Source: Coriaria nepalensis (lineage: Eukaryota; Streptophyta; Magnoliopsida; Cucurbitales; Coriariaceae). Taken from it: a stretch of 64,000 bases of DNA. A program made the position numbers and the translations under genes. Below the pieces are notes generated by a model that saw only the letters and a list, made by a program, of their open reading frames with translations, had not been told where the DNA came from and made no database searches. The first letter of the stretch is position 1. Every line of letters starts with the position of its first letter. The DNA is taken from contig CP114497.1 of the NCBI GenBank assembly GCA_027186245.1, forward strand, positions 7,571,501 through 7,635,500. Direction: 5' to 3'. Below are positions 1-12,351 of this stretch, piece by piece.

Positions 1-1997
1 TATTATCAACTTGTTCATCATCATGAACACACTTCAATTATGATCTATACCAACTATTCCAATAAAAACAATTCATGATATTGACACAAAATGAATCAGC
101 TAAATGACAGCCAGCAAAAAATTCAAACAGTTCAAAGTTTTGGAAAAACTTACGGGTATCTTGCATCTCCAACCTTTCCTGTATATGCAACTTGTTGGCG
201 TGTTCTTCTCATTTCAGCCATAGTTTGAAGTGGATTTGCCCTTCCAAGGTTACCCACTACACCTGAGGTCCTTTCCAACCTCTTGAATGGATGTGTCCAT
301 GCTCCAGTTGAGAATGCTCTCTGGAGACCATTAGTAATTATTGAAGCATCTAAATAATGCTCAATAGGACGTACATGTTCTCCATAAAGGTCTCTTTGCA
401 AGGCCCTTGACATGCGCTTCCTCGCATGAGCAATTTGGACTTTAAGCTCTCTTTCAAGCAACTCAGCAGCCAACTCTATCCTTTTATTTCTGAAGTCATC
501 CCTATTGTCACATTTTCTCCGTCCAATATATGCCTGAAAGAGACACTTTACCATGTATCCGAGATAACGAGCCTTTAGTTTTGGACTAATCAAAGTGGGA
601 AAGAGGTAAAGGTTAATACATTCTTCAATAGATTCCCCAGGTGGAAATCTTGTGCCTTTAACTGCTTTGTCCAAATAACTTAATGCTTTCTTGCCTCTAC
701 GAAATCCATCTAATTTCTCATCAGCATCTTGAATGGAAGCAAAAATTATATTTGAAATGCGCGCATCGTCAACATTATAGTCTATAATTTCCATAATTTC
801 TTTGTCCGATGAGACACCGAGAGCAAAAAATAATATCCAAATGGGAATCTCGGTTGACAGGAAAACAACATTAAGGATTTGCTCAACTTCTTTTACCTCT
901 TCAAATTCCGATCTTTCTTCTATTCTAACAATCAGCCTATTCCTCTTCATCTCTGACTTGTATGAGATTGTCCAACTTTGAATATTTGAAATCCAAAGTC
1001 TCTTCATGCTGATCTGTTCTTGAGCAATAAATATCTGGAATACATGAAAGGACATGTTATACACATACTCAACTACAAGATTGACAAAAGAAAAGTTTCA
1101 AAAACTCACCTTCTCTGCGCCTTTAATGATAAAGTAGCCTCCATGGTCAAAATCACAATCACGTTTCTCGGCTCCCTTCATCCGGCACAGGTCAGAATTC
1201 ACCATCACAGGAATCCTTCCTACTATGATCTCCCTTTTCTCTTGGCTTAAGACTTTTTTTTCAACTTTTCTTTCATCCTTCCCAGTTTTAAATTTGTCAC
1301 TTCTAACTAACTCCTGGGTATATATCTGACAGATTTTAAGAGTGAACAAAAACCAAGCACACCGTAAGTCACTTCAGTAGATAAAGTAAAATCATCAAGA
1401 TGTAACAAACATTCCCAAATTTCAACTTGAGATCCTTTTCTCAAAGACAAATAAGTAAACAAAAAGAAAGAAAGCAGAATACAACATAGAACAATTTAAA
1501 GATGATACCTTAACATCAACAGTCACTTTCATCCTAGAAGAGTAGGTCATATTTTGAAGCCGAGCATGCCTAGGAAGCATATCAAGCTCCTTTCCATTTC
1601 CATCACCAACCCAAAAGCTTGGCTGATCAAGGGTGACTTCTCCAAATGTCACTGAAGCGTACCGCCAATCATCGCCCTTCTTTGTAGGGTCAAAGTTAGG
1701 CTCCACTATGGTCTCTCCAAAAGAATCAAAGGCCTTCTGGATACCATTCTTGATGAAGTCATTGTACGAATTGAGTTGGTGACTAATAAGGCCATACTCA
1801 TTGAAGAATGCCATTGATGCCTTCTTGCAGAATTTCTTCAAAACGTCTTCTCCAATATCATTGATCCCAATGGGTTTGATTATCTCATCCTCATCCATAT
1901 CAGTATCCACATCAATATCCATATCCACATTATTTGGAAACTTCTCCCCCTTACTACTCATTCCGATATCCTCCTTGGCATCTGATGACGCCCCCAT
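1..1997 (-). CDS. NRPD2: Second-largest subunit of RNA polymerases IV and V (NRPD2/NRPE2), N-terminal part
   Basis: Shared catalytic subunit of plant Pol IV and Pol V, which act in the nucleus in RNA-directed DNA methylation. Coding exons on the minus strand are 1997-1509, 1325-1110 and 1034-154; the donor at 153-152 leads into an intron that leaves the window. About 528 residues are visible: an acidic N-terminus (DMDIDVDTDMDEDE), the conserved FCKKA and YGLISHQLNSYNDFI stretch, WRYASVTFGEV, RHARLQNMTYSSRM (protrusion), DFDHGGYFIIKGAEK, then IAQEQ and the lobe and fork regions ending at GKVGDARYP. The start is the first ATG after the splice acceptor at 2009-2010; an in-frame ATG 36 bases downstream is possible. 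The N-terminal extension and sequence fit NRPD2 rather than Pol II NRPB2. The 3' half, with the active-site motifs, is not in the window. Confidence 0.93.
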
Positions 1998-2008
1998 TAT
2001 ACACAGAC

Positions 2009-2640
2009 CTGTGGAGAAACAAGAAAAGGCCAATTACGATTCGAAAAGAAACAACCAGTTCTACTTCCAAATGATTCTGTTTCTCTTTGGGTGCAGATAA
2101 TCCACAGTTGGAATGATTTAAGAATAAAAACCCCTTAGACACCATATAAAATCTAGAGGGGTACCTTGCTATTACCATATGCTCATCAGACAAGAAAATG
2201 ATCTAAACTATAGGGAAAGAAGAAAAAGGAAACTGGCATGCAAGCCAGACACTTGGTTTAGGGCATTTTAAGTGTTCGAGGAGTTCGATACTTTGGTCGA
2301 TTTCCTTATTGAAAAAGAAATCTACGATCTTGTAAAAGAATTAGAGAGAGAGAGAGACTCACAATTAGGTTAATTTTTCTGCTGGAAAAACCTTCCCGGC
2401 ATGCAACCTTACAGAAGATCTCCTTCAGAGGATATGGAGATTATCAGTTACACAATGTGCGTTAGATTATGAGGATTTGAAACAGAGGATCAAAGAGAAA
2501 GCTTGTTCAGAGCTGAGCTAGTGGTGGTACTAGTACGGGTGATGAAGATGAAGCGCTTCCCCCCTTTTACATGCAGTTACGCGCCGGTGGGTGGGTGGGC
2601 GAGCGGGCGGGCGAGTTTAAACAGGTCTAGTCATAACCTG
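2009..2640 (-). promoter_or_regulatory. 5' leader, leader intron and promoter region of NRPD2
   Basis: A splice acceptor (CCACAG) lies 11 bases upstream of the NRPD2 start codon, so the leader is interrupted by an intron. The best donor is GTGAGT on the minus strand at 2362-2357, giving a leader intron of about 350 bases and a leader exon starting somewhere near 2.4-2.55 kb. The transcription start was not identified. Beyond about 2.55 kb there is a G-rich patch (ggtgggtgggcgagcgggcg) on the plus strand. Confidence 0.5.
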
Positions 2641-3256
2641 ACTGGGGACTATACGTAGTCACGGGGCCGCACGGCCTCAAACTCTTAAATGAAACTCGAA
2701 ACGACCCGTCGTCGTATGATCGGTCCAATCATAATCGTTTTTTTTTTTTTCCTTACTTTACTTCTTCAATTTTCTTACTCATCACATCATTGCTTCCTTA
2801 TTAATGCATCCGAAGATTTCTTAAATGGAATTCCAAATAGATTTTAGAAATGCCTGGGTAAATAAAAGGCAGTCCGCATATATTACATGATAATATAAAA
2901 CAATCGAGAATAGTAAACTTCATCCACAAATTTCTCATCATACTCGTGAAACACAACGCCAAAATTTTCATATTTCAATTCCATAAGCTACTGCCAAGAT
3001 TCGAATTCAAAATTTGAGGAAGAAAAAAGACCAAAAGAAGCGTATTCAATCCATTAAATATCTAAAGGAACACAGCATGTCCACATCATAAAACTGGATA
3101 AACACTCCAATATCTTAGGATGGGGCCAGCCCTAATTCCCTGCAAATGCGAGACTAATACTACACATTAGTGAGTAGATTTTGGTTCGAGATTCAATCTA
3201 GGAGTTTGGTCCAAAGGGTAGATGATCAACGAGAACATGGCGAGAGCCAATGGAAG
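2641..3256. other. Spacer containing the eIF5A 3' untranslated region
   Basis: No open frame resembling a known protein was found. The part next to 3256 is likely the 3' UTR of eIF5A, which is transcribed leftward. The rest is spacer between the NRPD2 promoter and the eIF5A terminator, with one poly-T tract near 2740. Confidence 0.5.
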
Positions 3257-4719
3257 TTAGTTCTTTGGACCAATGTCCTTCAGGGCATTGATCTGTTCCT
3301 CTCCCATAGCAGCCATGACTGAGACAACAAGATCCTTTCCTTCAGCAAATCCATCCTTGATCTGAAAACAAGACAACCATCTATGTCAAGAGTTGATATA
3401 GATAATTCTACTGTGTAATAGGTTAAAAGCATTTGAAGAAAAATGGTATTATCATTATATTTTTATTGGTATTATCATTATATTTTTATTCACTACCTGG
3501 GTGAGTAAACTTTCATCGGTTGGAAGCTTCAAGTCATCCTTTGTATTCCCATTATCAGTTAAAAGACTCACCTGCAAAACAATCATAATTTTGTAGACGA
3601 GTTGATTAGTGATACTTCCAGTCAGTCTCATACCTTTTGAAAAAATTCTATACGTACAAGAAACTCAGATATGAGAGACTAAAGTTAAAACCAAAAGAAA
3701 ACACAACCAACCATATCAAACAAACAGACAGACATTATAGTTCTTTGCATGTCGATTCTTAATATCAATGATACATATATATATATAAGGATCGATAAAC
3801 AAATAAAACTATATTTGTATCCAAGGAAATTACTCACAAATCCATCTTCAGATATGTCAATCAGCTGATAATCAACGCGGTTAACATGGGGAACCTGAAA
3901 GAGGAGAGAAATATTCGCATAAACAAAAAATAAAATAAAATATTAATAATAAACTTATATAGAGAGAGGATCCTTACATCACAATTGTGAGATGAAGGAA
4001 CAATATCCTCAAGCTTCTTAGCAGTGAATATATCAATTCCAACAAAGTGACATTTTGCATGCCCATGCTTCCCAGTCTTTGAAGTAGAAACCTCAACAAC
4101 CTGTTAGACCAAGCAGCCATAGAGAAATCAGAATGTTATCATCATAGGGATCCAAAGACAAAAAAATCTTTTCAAGCAAAACCATAATGCAATTTGGCAA
4201 AAAAGGAATTTCTCAACTGTTAGAACTCGTGATTATGGCCATTAGATGTGCAAGTAGTAGTAGATCTCAACTGTGTTTCACAGCATTCTCAGAAGATAGG
4301 AGCAAAAAATTTATTGGCTAAAATACAATTCAATCTATCTTCTTCGGAGAGAAGAGAGGATAGAAGCAATCATCAGCAAAAAAAATCAAAACATAATGAA
4401 TCTCAAACGGATTTATAGCAGATCGGAATAGTCCTAATTATAAATTCAAAGAAATTACAAACAGATTCCGAGAACGCACCAATTTCAAACACGATAAGTT
4501 TAAAATCCAGAGTCTTCACCGGCGAAAATCGAATCAGAAGCTAAGATCAGAAAATAAAACAAACGATGCATAAACGAGGATGAGAATTGGTTTTACCTTG
4601 CAAGGACGGTTCTTGATGACGATGTAACCGTTCTTACGGATAGTTCCGGCTTGCTGAGGGTAGGTCTTGGAGGCTCCGGCATCGGCCTTGGATTCGAACT
4701 GGTGCTCCTCGTCCGACAT
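3257..4719 (-). CDS. eIF5A: Translation factor eIF5A (hypusine-containing)
   Basis: Translation elongation and termination factor that helps ribosomes through stalling motifs such as polyproline; cytosolic. Five coding exons: 4719-4597, 4100-3978, 3894-3838, 3571-3497 and 3361-3257, all phase 0, giving 160 residues, the usual plant length. The start is [10 protein letters not shown], as in plant eIF5A. The hypusine loop [10 protein letters not shown] is in exon 2; the modified lysine is K52. The C-terminal OB-fold carries [12 protein letters not shown]. All donors are GT and all acceptors AG, and every junction was checked for phase. It diverges from the formin gene on its right. A telo-box and several TGGGCC motifs lie upstream, as is common for translation-machinery genes. 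No oddities were seen in the protein. Confidence 0.98.
3444..3490. repeat. Two tandem copies of a 23-bp AT-rich unit in eIF5A intron 4
   Basis: The unit ggtattatcattatattttt (plus att) occurs twice in direct succession just inside the intron after exon 4. It is a local duplication with no visible function. Confidence 0.75.
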
Positions 4720-4842
4720 GATTCTCTCTCCTCTCTCTCTCTGCTTCACTTGAATTACGTAGAGACTAAGATCAGAAGGTGAAGGTAGCGAAGCAACGAC
4801 CGATTTTTATAGAAGCTTATTCTCGCCAGTATTCTACTCAAT

Positions 4843-5160
4843 TAGGGTTTCCTTCAGGTCTTATTTCTTCCCTTCTTATTTCTTCCTTCTTCTTCAATGG
4901 GGCCCACAGTGATTTGGACTGGTAATTTTGGGCCGTTGGATCGTGTTAATTAATTGAAAATAAAAGATAAGGCATCGTGTATATCATGTATGGGCGAGTG
5001 ATAGCCAATTCAAAGACCCATGAAGCAAAACACGTGGGGTTCAAAGACGGTGGCTCTAACACGTGTGGTCCCACTTGTTTTGTTTTTGGATAATCTCTTA
5101 CTTGTTGGCCCATTATGATTTTGGATACATTGGGCCGAAATATTATGATTTATTGGCCCA
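4843..5160 (-). promoter_or_regulatory. eIF5A promoter: telo-box and site II (TGGGCC) cluster
   Basis: On the transcribed strand a telo-box AAACCCTA occupies 4850-4843, about 125 bases upstream of the eIF5A ATG. TGGGCC or GGCCCA cores occur at 4898-4906 (as TGGGGCCCA), 4929-4934, 5107-5112, 5131-5136 and 5155-5160. In plants, site II motifs bound by TCP factors together with a telo-box mark promoters of ribosomal and translation genes in dividing cells. The match is by sequence only. Confidence 0.65.
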
Positions 5161-6283
5161 TTAATATATTACATTTTAAATTATTATAAAAATAATTTAA
5201 ATTCTATAAGGAAATTAAAATTTAGTGTAGATTTAAATTAAAATAATCGTGTAAATAAAATTAGCTCCCAGACATATAAAGTGACACTTTTCTATGGTAC
5301 CTTTTTAAATAAATATGTGAATGAAAATGTCTTTCCAAAATTCGTATGGCCACATTTTACACTTAAATACAAAAACCAAAATGTAACAGCAAAATGACTT
5401 TCTCAACTCCAAATAATGAAGGTCGGTATATGTCTGTATAATTATGGACCATCTAATACTGTTTGGATTATCTTAAATAATAATAATAATAATATAATTT
5501 ATATATAATATATTCGTATATATTTTCTCAATATTACTAAAAATCATCCGATCTTTTAATTTAATTGATACACAAACAAACATGTAAAGATATAGAATAG
5601 GCAGGGACTCAGCAATTAACTACTAATCACTAATTAGTGCTTTGATTATATGTTCCTCGGACAAAAATCAATAAAAGATGATTCGGCCTTGCCTTTCCGG
5701 GAGATCATGCTCTTTTAGGAGTTGGCGGGGGGGAGGGGGGCCCAGAATAACCTTGGGCCTGGCCTAACGGACGGACGGTACTTGGCTGTCACTCTTCGTC
5801 CAGACAAGCACGTGCTGACGTGCAGCCTAATCCTCTAAACATGCCACTTTTTCCCATTTCCACGTATACAAGGAATAAAAAATAATAATAATAATAATAA
5901 TAAATAAATAAGGAAAAAGGAAAAAAAAAAACAAAACAAAACAAAACCATATCATTGTCAAAAGAGTATCAACAACAACTATCGATCCAATCTAAATCTA
6001 TCAACTCCATAAAATCAAGAGACAAGGACAAACTGCAGATCCTTAACAAACACCATTTGTTTATTTATTTATTTATTTATTTATTTTTGTCGTTATTTCA
6101 GAGTGGAATATTCTACCATTACTTTTCTGTCTCTAGAATTCCCCCACCTTCTTCAGCTCAACCTCTCCTGATTGAGAGCCAACCTCCTCCTCCTCCTCCC
6201 TCCCGCTCTGTAAAAGACAAAAAAGTGTGTAACTGACAGAAGCAAGAAAAATTTTTCCTTCAAGAATCGGCAAAATCAATTTC
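5161..6283. other. Divergent spacer between eIF5A and the formin gene, with microsatellites
   Basis: AT-rich spacer without a recognisable gene. It holds a TAA/TAAA run at about 5881-5911 and a TTTA run at about 6061-6086. Further TGGGCC-type motifs (gggcccag, ttgggcctggcc) occur around 5737-5762 and may serve the formin promoter. No clear TATA box was chosen. Confidence 0.5.
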
Positions 6284-6382
6284 ATGCCTCTGCTTCCTGA
6301 GATTAATAACACAATGTCCTCTCCTCGATGCTCTTGCAATCATATCACGATTGGGATCTGCGGATACATTAGCTCAAGTTAG
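6284..6382 (+). other. Possible upstream ORF in the formin leader (32 codons)
   Basis: An ATG at 6284 opens a frame (starting MPLLPEINNTM, ending CGYISSS) that stops at 6380-6382, 75 bases before the formin start codon. If the mRNA begins upstream of 6284 this would be a uORF able to lower translation of the main frame. The transcription start is unknown, so this is only a candidate. Confidence 0.35.
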
Positions 6383-6457
6383 GGTTCCGATTGGGGGGAG
6401 GGGAATTTTCAGGTGTTCCTGATTTGATTCGGTTTGGATCTTAATTAGCGATAGAGC

Positions 6458-9400
6458 ATGGCGTTGTTTCGGAAGTTCTTTTACCGGAAACCGCCGGATG
6501 GACTTCTCGAGATTTCCGAAAGGGTTTATGGTAATTGTTTTTTACGATTTTTGGTTTCTACGTTTTTAGCTTCCATTCATAAGTAGCTATAATTTCTCGA
6601 TGTTTTTTTCTGAATAGTTCGACATTTTCAGATTTCGAGTTGCTCATATCTTACTAACTAAAACAGTGGTATTGACTGAAATATATGTGATATTTTTATA
6701 GTGTTCGATTACTGTTTTACTACGGATGTTTTGGAAGACAATGAATATAAAGTCTACATAGGAGGAATAGTATCGCAACTGCGTGATCATCTACCTGATG
6801 CTTCATTCATGGTGTTTAATTTCCGAGAAGGAGATAACCAGAGCCAGATTTCTAATATATTATCGGATTATGACATGACTGTAATGGACTACCCTAGGCA
6901 GTATGAAGGCTGTCCATTACTAACAATGGAGATGATTCATCACTTTTTGAGGTCGGGTGAAAGCTGGCTCTTACTCGGTCAACAGAATGTGCTTCTGATG
7001 CATTGTGAGAGGGGGGGGTGGCCCGTCTTGGCATTCATGCTAGCTGCTCTGTTGATTTATCGAAAGCAATATGCGGGAGAGCAGAAAACGTTGGACATGA
7101 TTTACAAGCAAGCACCTAAGGAGCTTTTGCAATTGATGTCTGCTTTGAACCCTTTACCTTCTCAATTGAGGTATCTTCAGTATGTTTCGAGGAGAAATGT
7201 GGCTTCGGAGTGGCCCCCGCTTGATCGAGCGCTAACCTTGGATTGTATTATAATTAGATTTATTCCTCGAATGGATAGTGAGGGTGGCTGCCGTCCGATT
7301 TTTAGGATATATGGACAGGATACTTTAGCGGGTTCCGATCGAACTTCAAAAGTTCTCTTCTCCACGCCAAAGAGGAGCAAATTTGTCCGGTACTATAAAC
7401 AGGTGACTTTTAAACCCCTCATCATGCTGTTTTGGTCTCTTCTACTTGATACTTGCTCTGCTTGCATCTTGTTATTATTCTTAAAGAGTTGAAAGCTTTT
7501 GAAAAGAGTGATGATGTAGTGAGTTTAGATTTTCTCTTGGGTTTGTTGCAGGAAGATTGTGAACTAATCAAAATCGACATCCATTGCCATATCCAAGGGG
7601 ATGTAGTTCTTGAGGCTATTAGTTTGGAAGAGGATCTAGAACGAGAGATTATGATGTTTCGAGTCATGTTCAATACAGCCTTCATAAGATCAAATATTTT
7701 AATGCTAAACCGTGATGAAATCGATATGTTATGGACGATTAAGGATCAATTTCCTAAGGATTTCAGAGCAGAGGTAGGTTCAAATTATTTACCTTTCCAT
7801 TTTCTTTTTCCTTAATACTATCTTCAAAATCATTCATGTTGCTTAAAGGGACTATGTTATTTATTGGGAAAAAAAAAGGTTCTTTTCTCAGAAATGGATG
7901 CTGCTACTTCCCGTTTTTCAATTGAATTACCCAACATTGAGGATAAAGAGGGCCTTCCTATTGAAGCATTTGCTAAAGTGAAAGAGATTTTCAGTAGTGT
8001 GGATTGGCTAGACCCAAAGAAGGATATGGCACTAAATGTTCTCCAGCAAATCACAGCAACAGGTTTCCTTCATGAAATGAAGGATGCCAGTTCTCCTGTG
8101 CATCCAGAGATGGGAAAAGTATCGCCCCAATCTACTTTTGAAGAAGTTAAAGCAAAAGCTAAAACATTAGGAAAAACAATCAAGCCTACCCCTTCATTTG
8201 AAAACCAGCCAAAACAATCTGAAGGGAACATCAAAATTCCTTCATCTGAGATTGAAACAGAACAATCTATTTATTCCAAAGAGAACATCAAAATCCCCTC
8301 ATTTCAGAACAAGACAAAACAAACTGCTTCCCCTGAAGACAGCATCAGAACTTCTTTGTTAGAGAAACAGACAGAACAATCTGTTTCCTCAGCAGATGAG
8401 ATCAGAACCTCTTCATCAGAGAAGCAGAGAAAACAACCCATTTATTCTTCTGGCCAATCTTTAGCTACAAACTCAGTAAGAAGGAAGATTGAACCTCTTG
8501 AACTGCAGGTTTCAGTCCAAAGATCTACCCAATCTAAGATCATATCCCAGCGGATCCCACATACTTCTCGATCCGCACCAGTTTCATTGCAAGGTTCACC
8601 TGTGCCTATTTCTAGATATCATAGTGCTCCCTCATCTCTCGGAATTACAGCACTATTGCACGATCATGCTACATCTAATTCTGAACCAGTAATATCTCAA
8701 CTCTCCACCTCTACTTCAATGCCTCTATTAGATGTACGAAAACAAGTTTGGCCTGTTAGGCAACCTATTCCACCGCTATCACCACAAGCACCATCTTCAA
8801 CTACCGAGGTAACTTCCGCTGATCCTTCACAGACTCCATCTTTTAAACCGACTACATTTTCGCCCTCAGTCCCACCGCCTTCTACTGATAGTTTAGTTTC
8901 AATACCTCCATCTCCACCACCACCACCACCACCAACCTCATCATCGGGGGAATCTACATCTTCATCTGTCAAGAAGTCATCTTCATCTCCACCTCCTCCC
9001 TCTTCTTCATTCAAGGACTCATTATTGCCCCCTCCCCCTCCTCTTCCGCCTCTTTCATCCAAAATCGCCCTTTCAACTTCCATTCCTCTTCCTCCTCCAC
9101 CGCCCAAGGTACCATCTTCAACTTCTACTTCTACTTCCTCTCAACCGCCTCCTCCACCTCCTACCTCTGGACTATCTGCCGACTCTTCAGCTCCACCACC
9201 GCCTCCACCTCCTTACTCAGGACGATCTGCAGCATCTTCAGCCCCACCACCACCTCCACCTCCACCTCCTAACTCAGGAATATGTACAGTATCTTCAGCA
9301 CCACCACCACCACCTCCGACCCCAGGACGACCGGCAGTTTCTGCTCCACCACCACCTCCTACCCCAGGACGACCGGCAGTTTCTGCTCCACCACCACCTC

Positions 9401-12351
9401 CTCCTCCAAGTATTCCTATCAAGGAATCTTCATCTAAAAATCAGTCACATGCTCCTCCTATTCCACCTCCTCCTGCTCCTTCTGTGAAAGGATTAGTGAA
9501 ATCCAGTGGCGCATCTCCCAATGGTAATGTACCTGCGATTCCCGGCCCCCCTTCCAGTGCTCCTTTCAATTTAAAGGGACAGCCCCCATCACGACCAAAT
9601 ACCAAGAATCAGGCTTTATCTAGAAAGAGCAATCTCAAGCCTTATCATTGGCTAAAGTTAACAAGGGCCATGCAAGGAAGCTTATGGGCTGAAGCACAGA
9701 AAGCTGATGAAGCTTCCAAGTATGCATCATTGCTTATGGTCATCTTTCGATCCACATGTAGTTTTGGATTGTGATCATTTTGCAGCAGTGATTCAGTTTT
9801 TTTCTTTTCATGCTAGGGCTCCAGAGTTTGATATGTCAGAAATTGAGAGTCTTTTCTCCATAGCAGCTCCAAATTCAGATAATGGGAACAGTTCCGAGAA
9901 GTCCAATCGCCGTGCATTGGGTCCTAAAATCGAGAAAGTTCAGCTGGTATTACTATCTCCAGCCCATTTAAGAAGATCAGTTTTTTTTTTTTTTTTTTTT
10001 TGTGGTAGAACAGAGAATGAAATGGGTTAAATGTTTCTTGCAGATTGAGCTGAGACGAGCATATAATTGTGAAATCATGCTTACCAAGGTTAAGATACCC
10101 TTGCCTGATTTGATGGTAAGCTAGACATCTCTGGCCTTTTGTTTGCAAGAAAATGCCCCTAAATTTGAGTTGAAATGGAGCTCACTAGTTTCACATACAA
10201 CAAATATCAACTTTCATGGTTATTTGACAAATACAACGCTTCAAACAATATTGACTGGCTATCTTTCGTACTTCACTGTGATGGCTTTCAGAGCTCAGTC
10301 CTTGCCTTGGATGATTCAGCATTGGATGTCGATCAAATTGAGAACCTTATTAAGTTTTGTCCAACAAAGGAAGAGATGGAACAACTTAAGGTATGTCAAT
10401 ATTATTACTCTGAAGTTTTAGTGGAAAACTTGTATTCCATCTCAAAAAGTGAGTTCCTTTAAGATTGAAATTCAAGTGGAAATTTGTATCCAATTGTAAT
10501 CATATGCTTTTATGGTCAGGCTTACACTGGAGATAAGGAAAATTTGGGAAAATGTGAACAGGTATGGAAATCAGTCCAGAATTTTGATCCTGGTTGAATA
10601 AATACATGTCTTAAAGATCACCTTCATGATCAACCAAACTCCTAAGCTAACAGTTTCTTCTTTTCACAGTTCTTTTTTGAATTAATGAAAGTACCACGTG
10701 TAGAGGCAAAGCTAAGAGTCTTTTCATTTAAGATACAATTCCGTTCTCAGGTGAGTGGACAACTTGTTTAACTTATCTTTTCCATATACTATTCCCGGTT
10801 ATTTTTGTAGCCACCAATATCATCCTTCTCACTATTTCAGGTTTCTGATCTTAGAAATAGTCTCAATATTGTGAACTCAGCATCTGAAGAGGCGAGTTAT
10901 TTCTGTCATATTACTTGTACATTCTTTAGTGTTTACAAAAAATTCCAACCTCCTTAACCTTGACCAATAATATGATTCTCAGATCAGAAGTTCGGCCAAG
11001 TTGAAAAGAATAATGCAAACCATTCTTTCTCTGGGCAATGCTCTAAACCATGGAACTGCAAGAGGTGAGTGAAAATTGTACTCAATGAAGGAGTAAAATT
11101 GGAACAATGTTCATTTACCACCCCAAGTACCTAACACCACCATAATAGGGTGAAGAAAAAGGACCATTCTTTCTCTGTTTGGTCATTTTATTTCCTCCAG
11201 AATCTTTCATTTTTCTATGTTGTTAATATTTGATCATCATATATAGGTTCTGCCATTGGATTTCGGCTGGATAGTCTTCTAAAACTCACTGATACTCGAG
11301 CCCGAAACAACAAGATGACTCTCATGCATTATTTGTGTAAGGTAGAGTTTTTTGAAAAAAAAAATCATCCCCCTAATGATATCATTTAGTTTGCCTCATT
11401 AAAGAGCTTTTGTGAGGAAATATATGGGTAGCTGAGAAAATTATTTGTTCTTATAAACATCTAGGTGCTTGCTGAAAAGCTACCAGAACTTCTAGATTTT
11501 CATAAAGATCTTGTGAGTTTGGAAGCTTCAACAAAGGTACTTTAATCTCTTTTAATTTCGCACCTATTATGTCAAACCAGCGGATCTCTCATACAATATC
11601 TGTCAAAACTAAGATAGATTTGATTATCACGCAGATACAATTGAAGTACTTGGCAGAGGAAATGCAAGCCATTAGTAAAGGGCTTGAGAAGGTTGTACAG
11701 GAATTGACTACCTCTCAAAATGACGGCCCTGTTTCAGAATACTTTTGTGAGGTACATAGGAGATTTAGCTACTCTACTTTGGATACATGTCTATTCGGAC
11801 GTTAATCTTCAACTTTTTTGGCTGGGTAATTATCAGACTTTAAAGGAATTCCTTAGCCATGCCGAAGCAGATGTGAGGTGTTTAGCTTCACTTTATTCTG
11901 GTGTGGTATGTATCATATTCTCTTCAGCGAAGTGGCTTTACAAACAGAACTAGTACTGATTTATATACTTCAAAAACATTTTGAGTCTTCAGGGTAGAAA
12001 TGCAGATGCCTTGGCTCTTTATTTCGGAGAAGATCCGGCTCGTTGTCCCTTCGAGCAAGGTACTTTACTACTTTACATACCATAGCAGAAATGCTCATTT
12101 ACAAGGAAATTATTCTCTAATTTGTGTTTGGAATTTGTTCTGTAGTTGTCTCTACCTTGCTAAACTTTGTGAGAATGTTTGTTCGAGCTCATGAGGAAAA
12201 CTGCAAGAAAATTGAACTTGAAAATAAGAAAGCGCAAAAAGAAGCTGAAAATGAGAAGCTGAAGATAAGCTCTCCAAGAAAGGTAAACTCTCCAAGAAAG
12301 GATTCTGAACGCTTGATGCAGAGTCCAACAAAAAGTAGCAACTTCAAATGA
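6458..12351 (+). CDS. FH18: Class II formin with PTEN-like domain (FH18 type)
   Basis: Actin nucleator and elongator. Seventeen coding exons: 6458-6530, 6702-7402, 7552-7773, 7879-9719, 9817-9946, 10044-10115, 10292-10390, 10520-10561, 10670-10750, 10841-10891, 10983-11064, 11247-11341, 11465-11536, 11635-11751, 11837-11905, 11993-12059, 12146-12351; together 1339 residues in phase. The N-terminal PTEN-like phosphatase and C2 region (about 1-330) has HCERGGWP at C126, which keeps the Cys but not the Arg of an active CX5R loop. A low-complexity Ser/Gln linker follows, then a proline-rich FH1 region (about 660-865) that binds profilin, then FH2 (about 915-1300) with LKPYHWLKL, LPDLM, LGNALNHGTARG and DSLLKLSDTRA, and a Lys/Glu-rich tail. 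The intron after exon 10 uses a GC donor. FH18 rather than FH13/FH20 is inferred from similarity in the PTEN part plus gene order. Confidence 0.93.
9316..9402 (+). repeat. 42-bp tandem duplication in the formin FH1 region
   Basis: Two adjacent, nearly identical 42-bp units encode TPGRPAVSAPPPPP twice within the polyproline region. The copy number changes the number of profilin-binding proline tracts without shifting frame. Repeats of this kind are prone to slippage, so the count may vary between alleles. Confidence 0.9.

Noticed and set aside
154..1997. Assignment to Pol II second subunit NRPB2
   Set aside because: The acidic N-terminal extension and the residues around FCKKA, SHQLNSYNDF and DFDHGGYF fit NRPD2/NRPE2 better.
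8697..9422. Long antisense open frames rich in glycine within the formin
   Set aside because: They are the reverse strand of the polyproline codons of FH1; no independent start context or domain.
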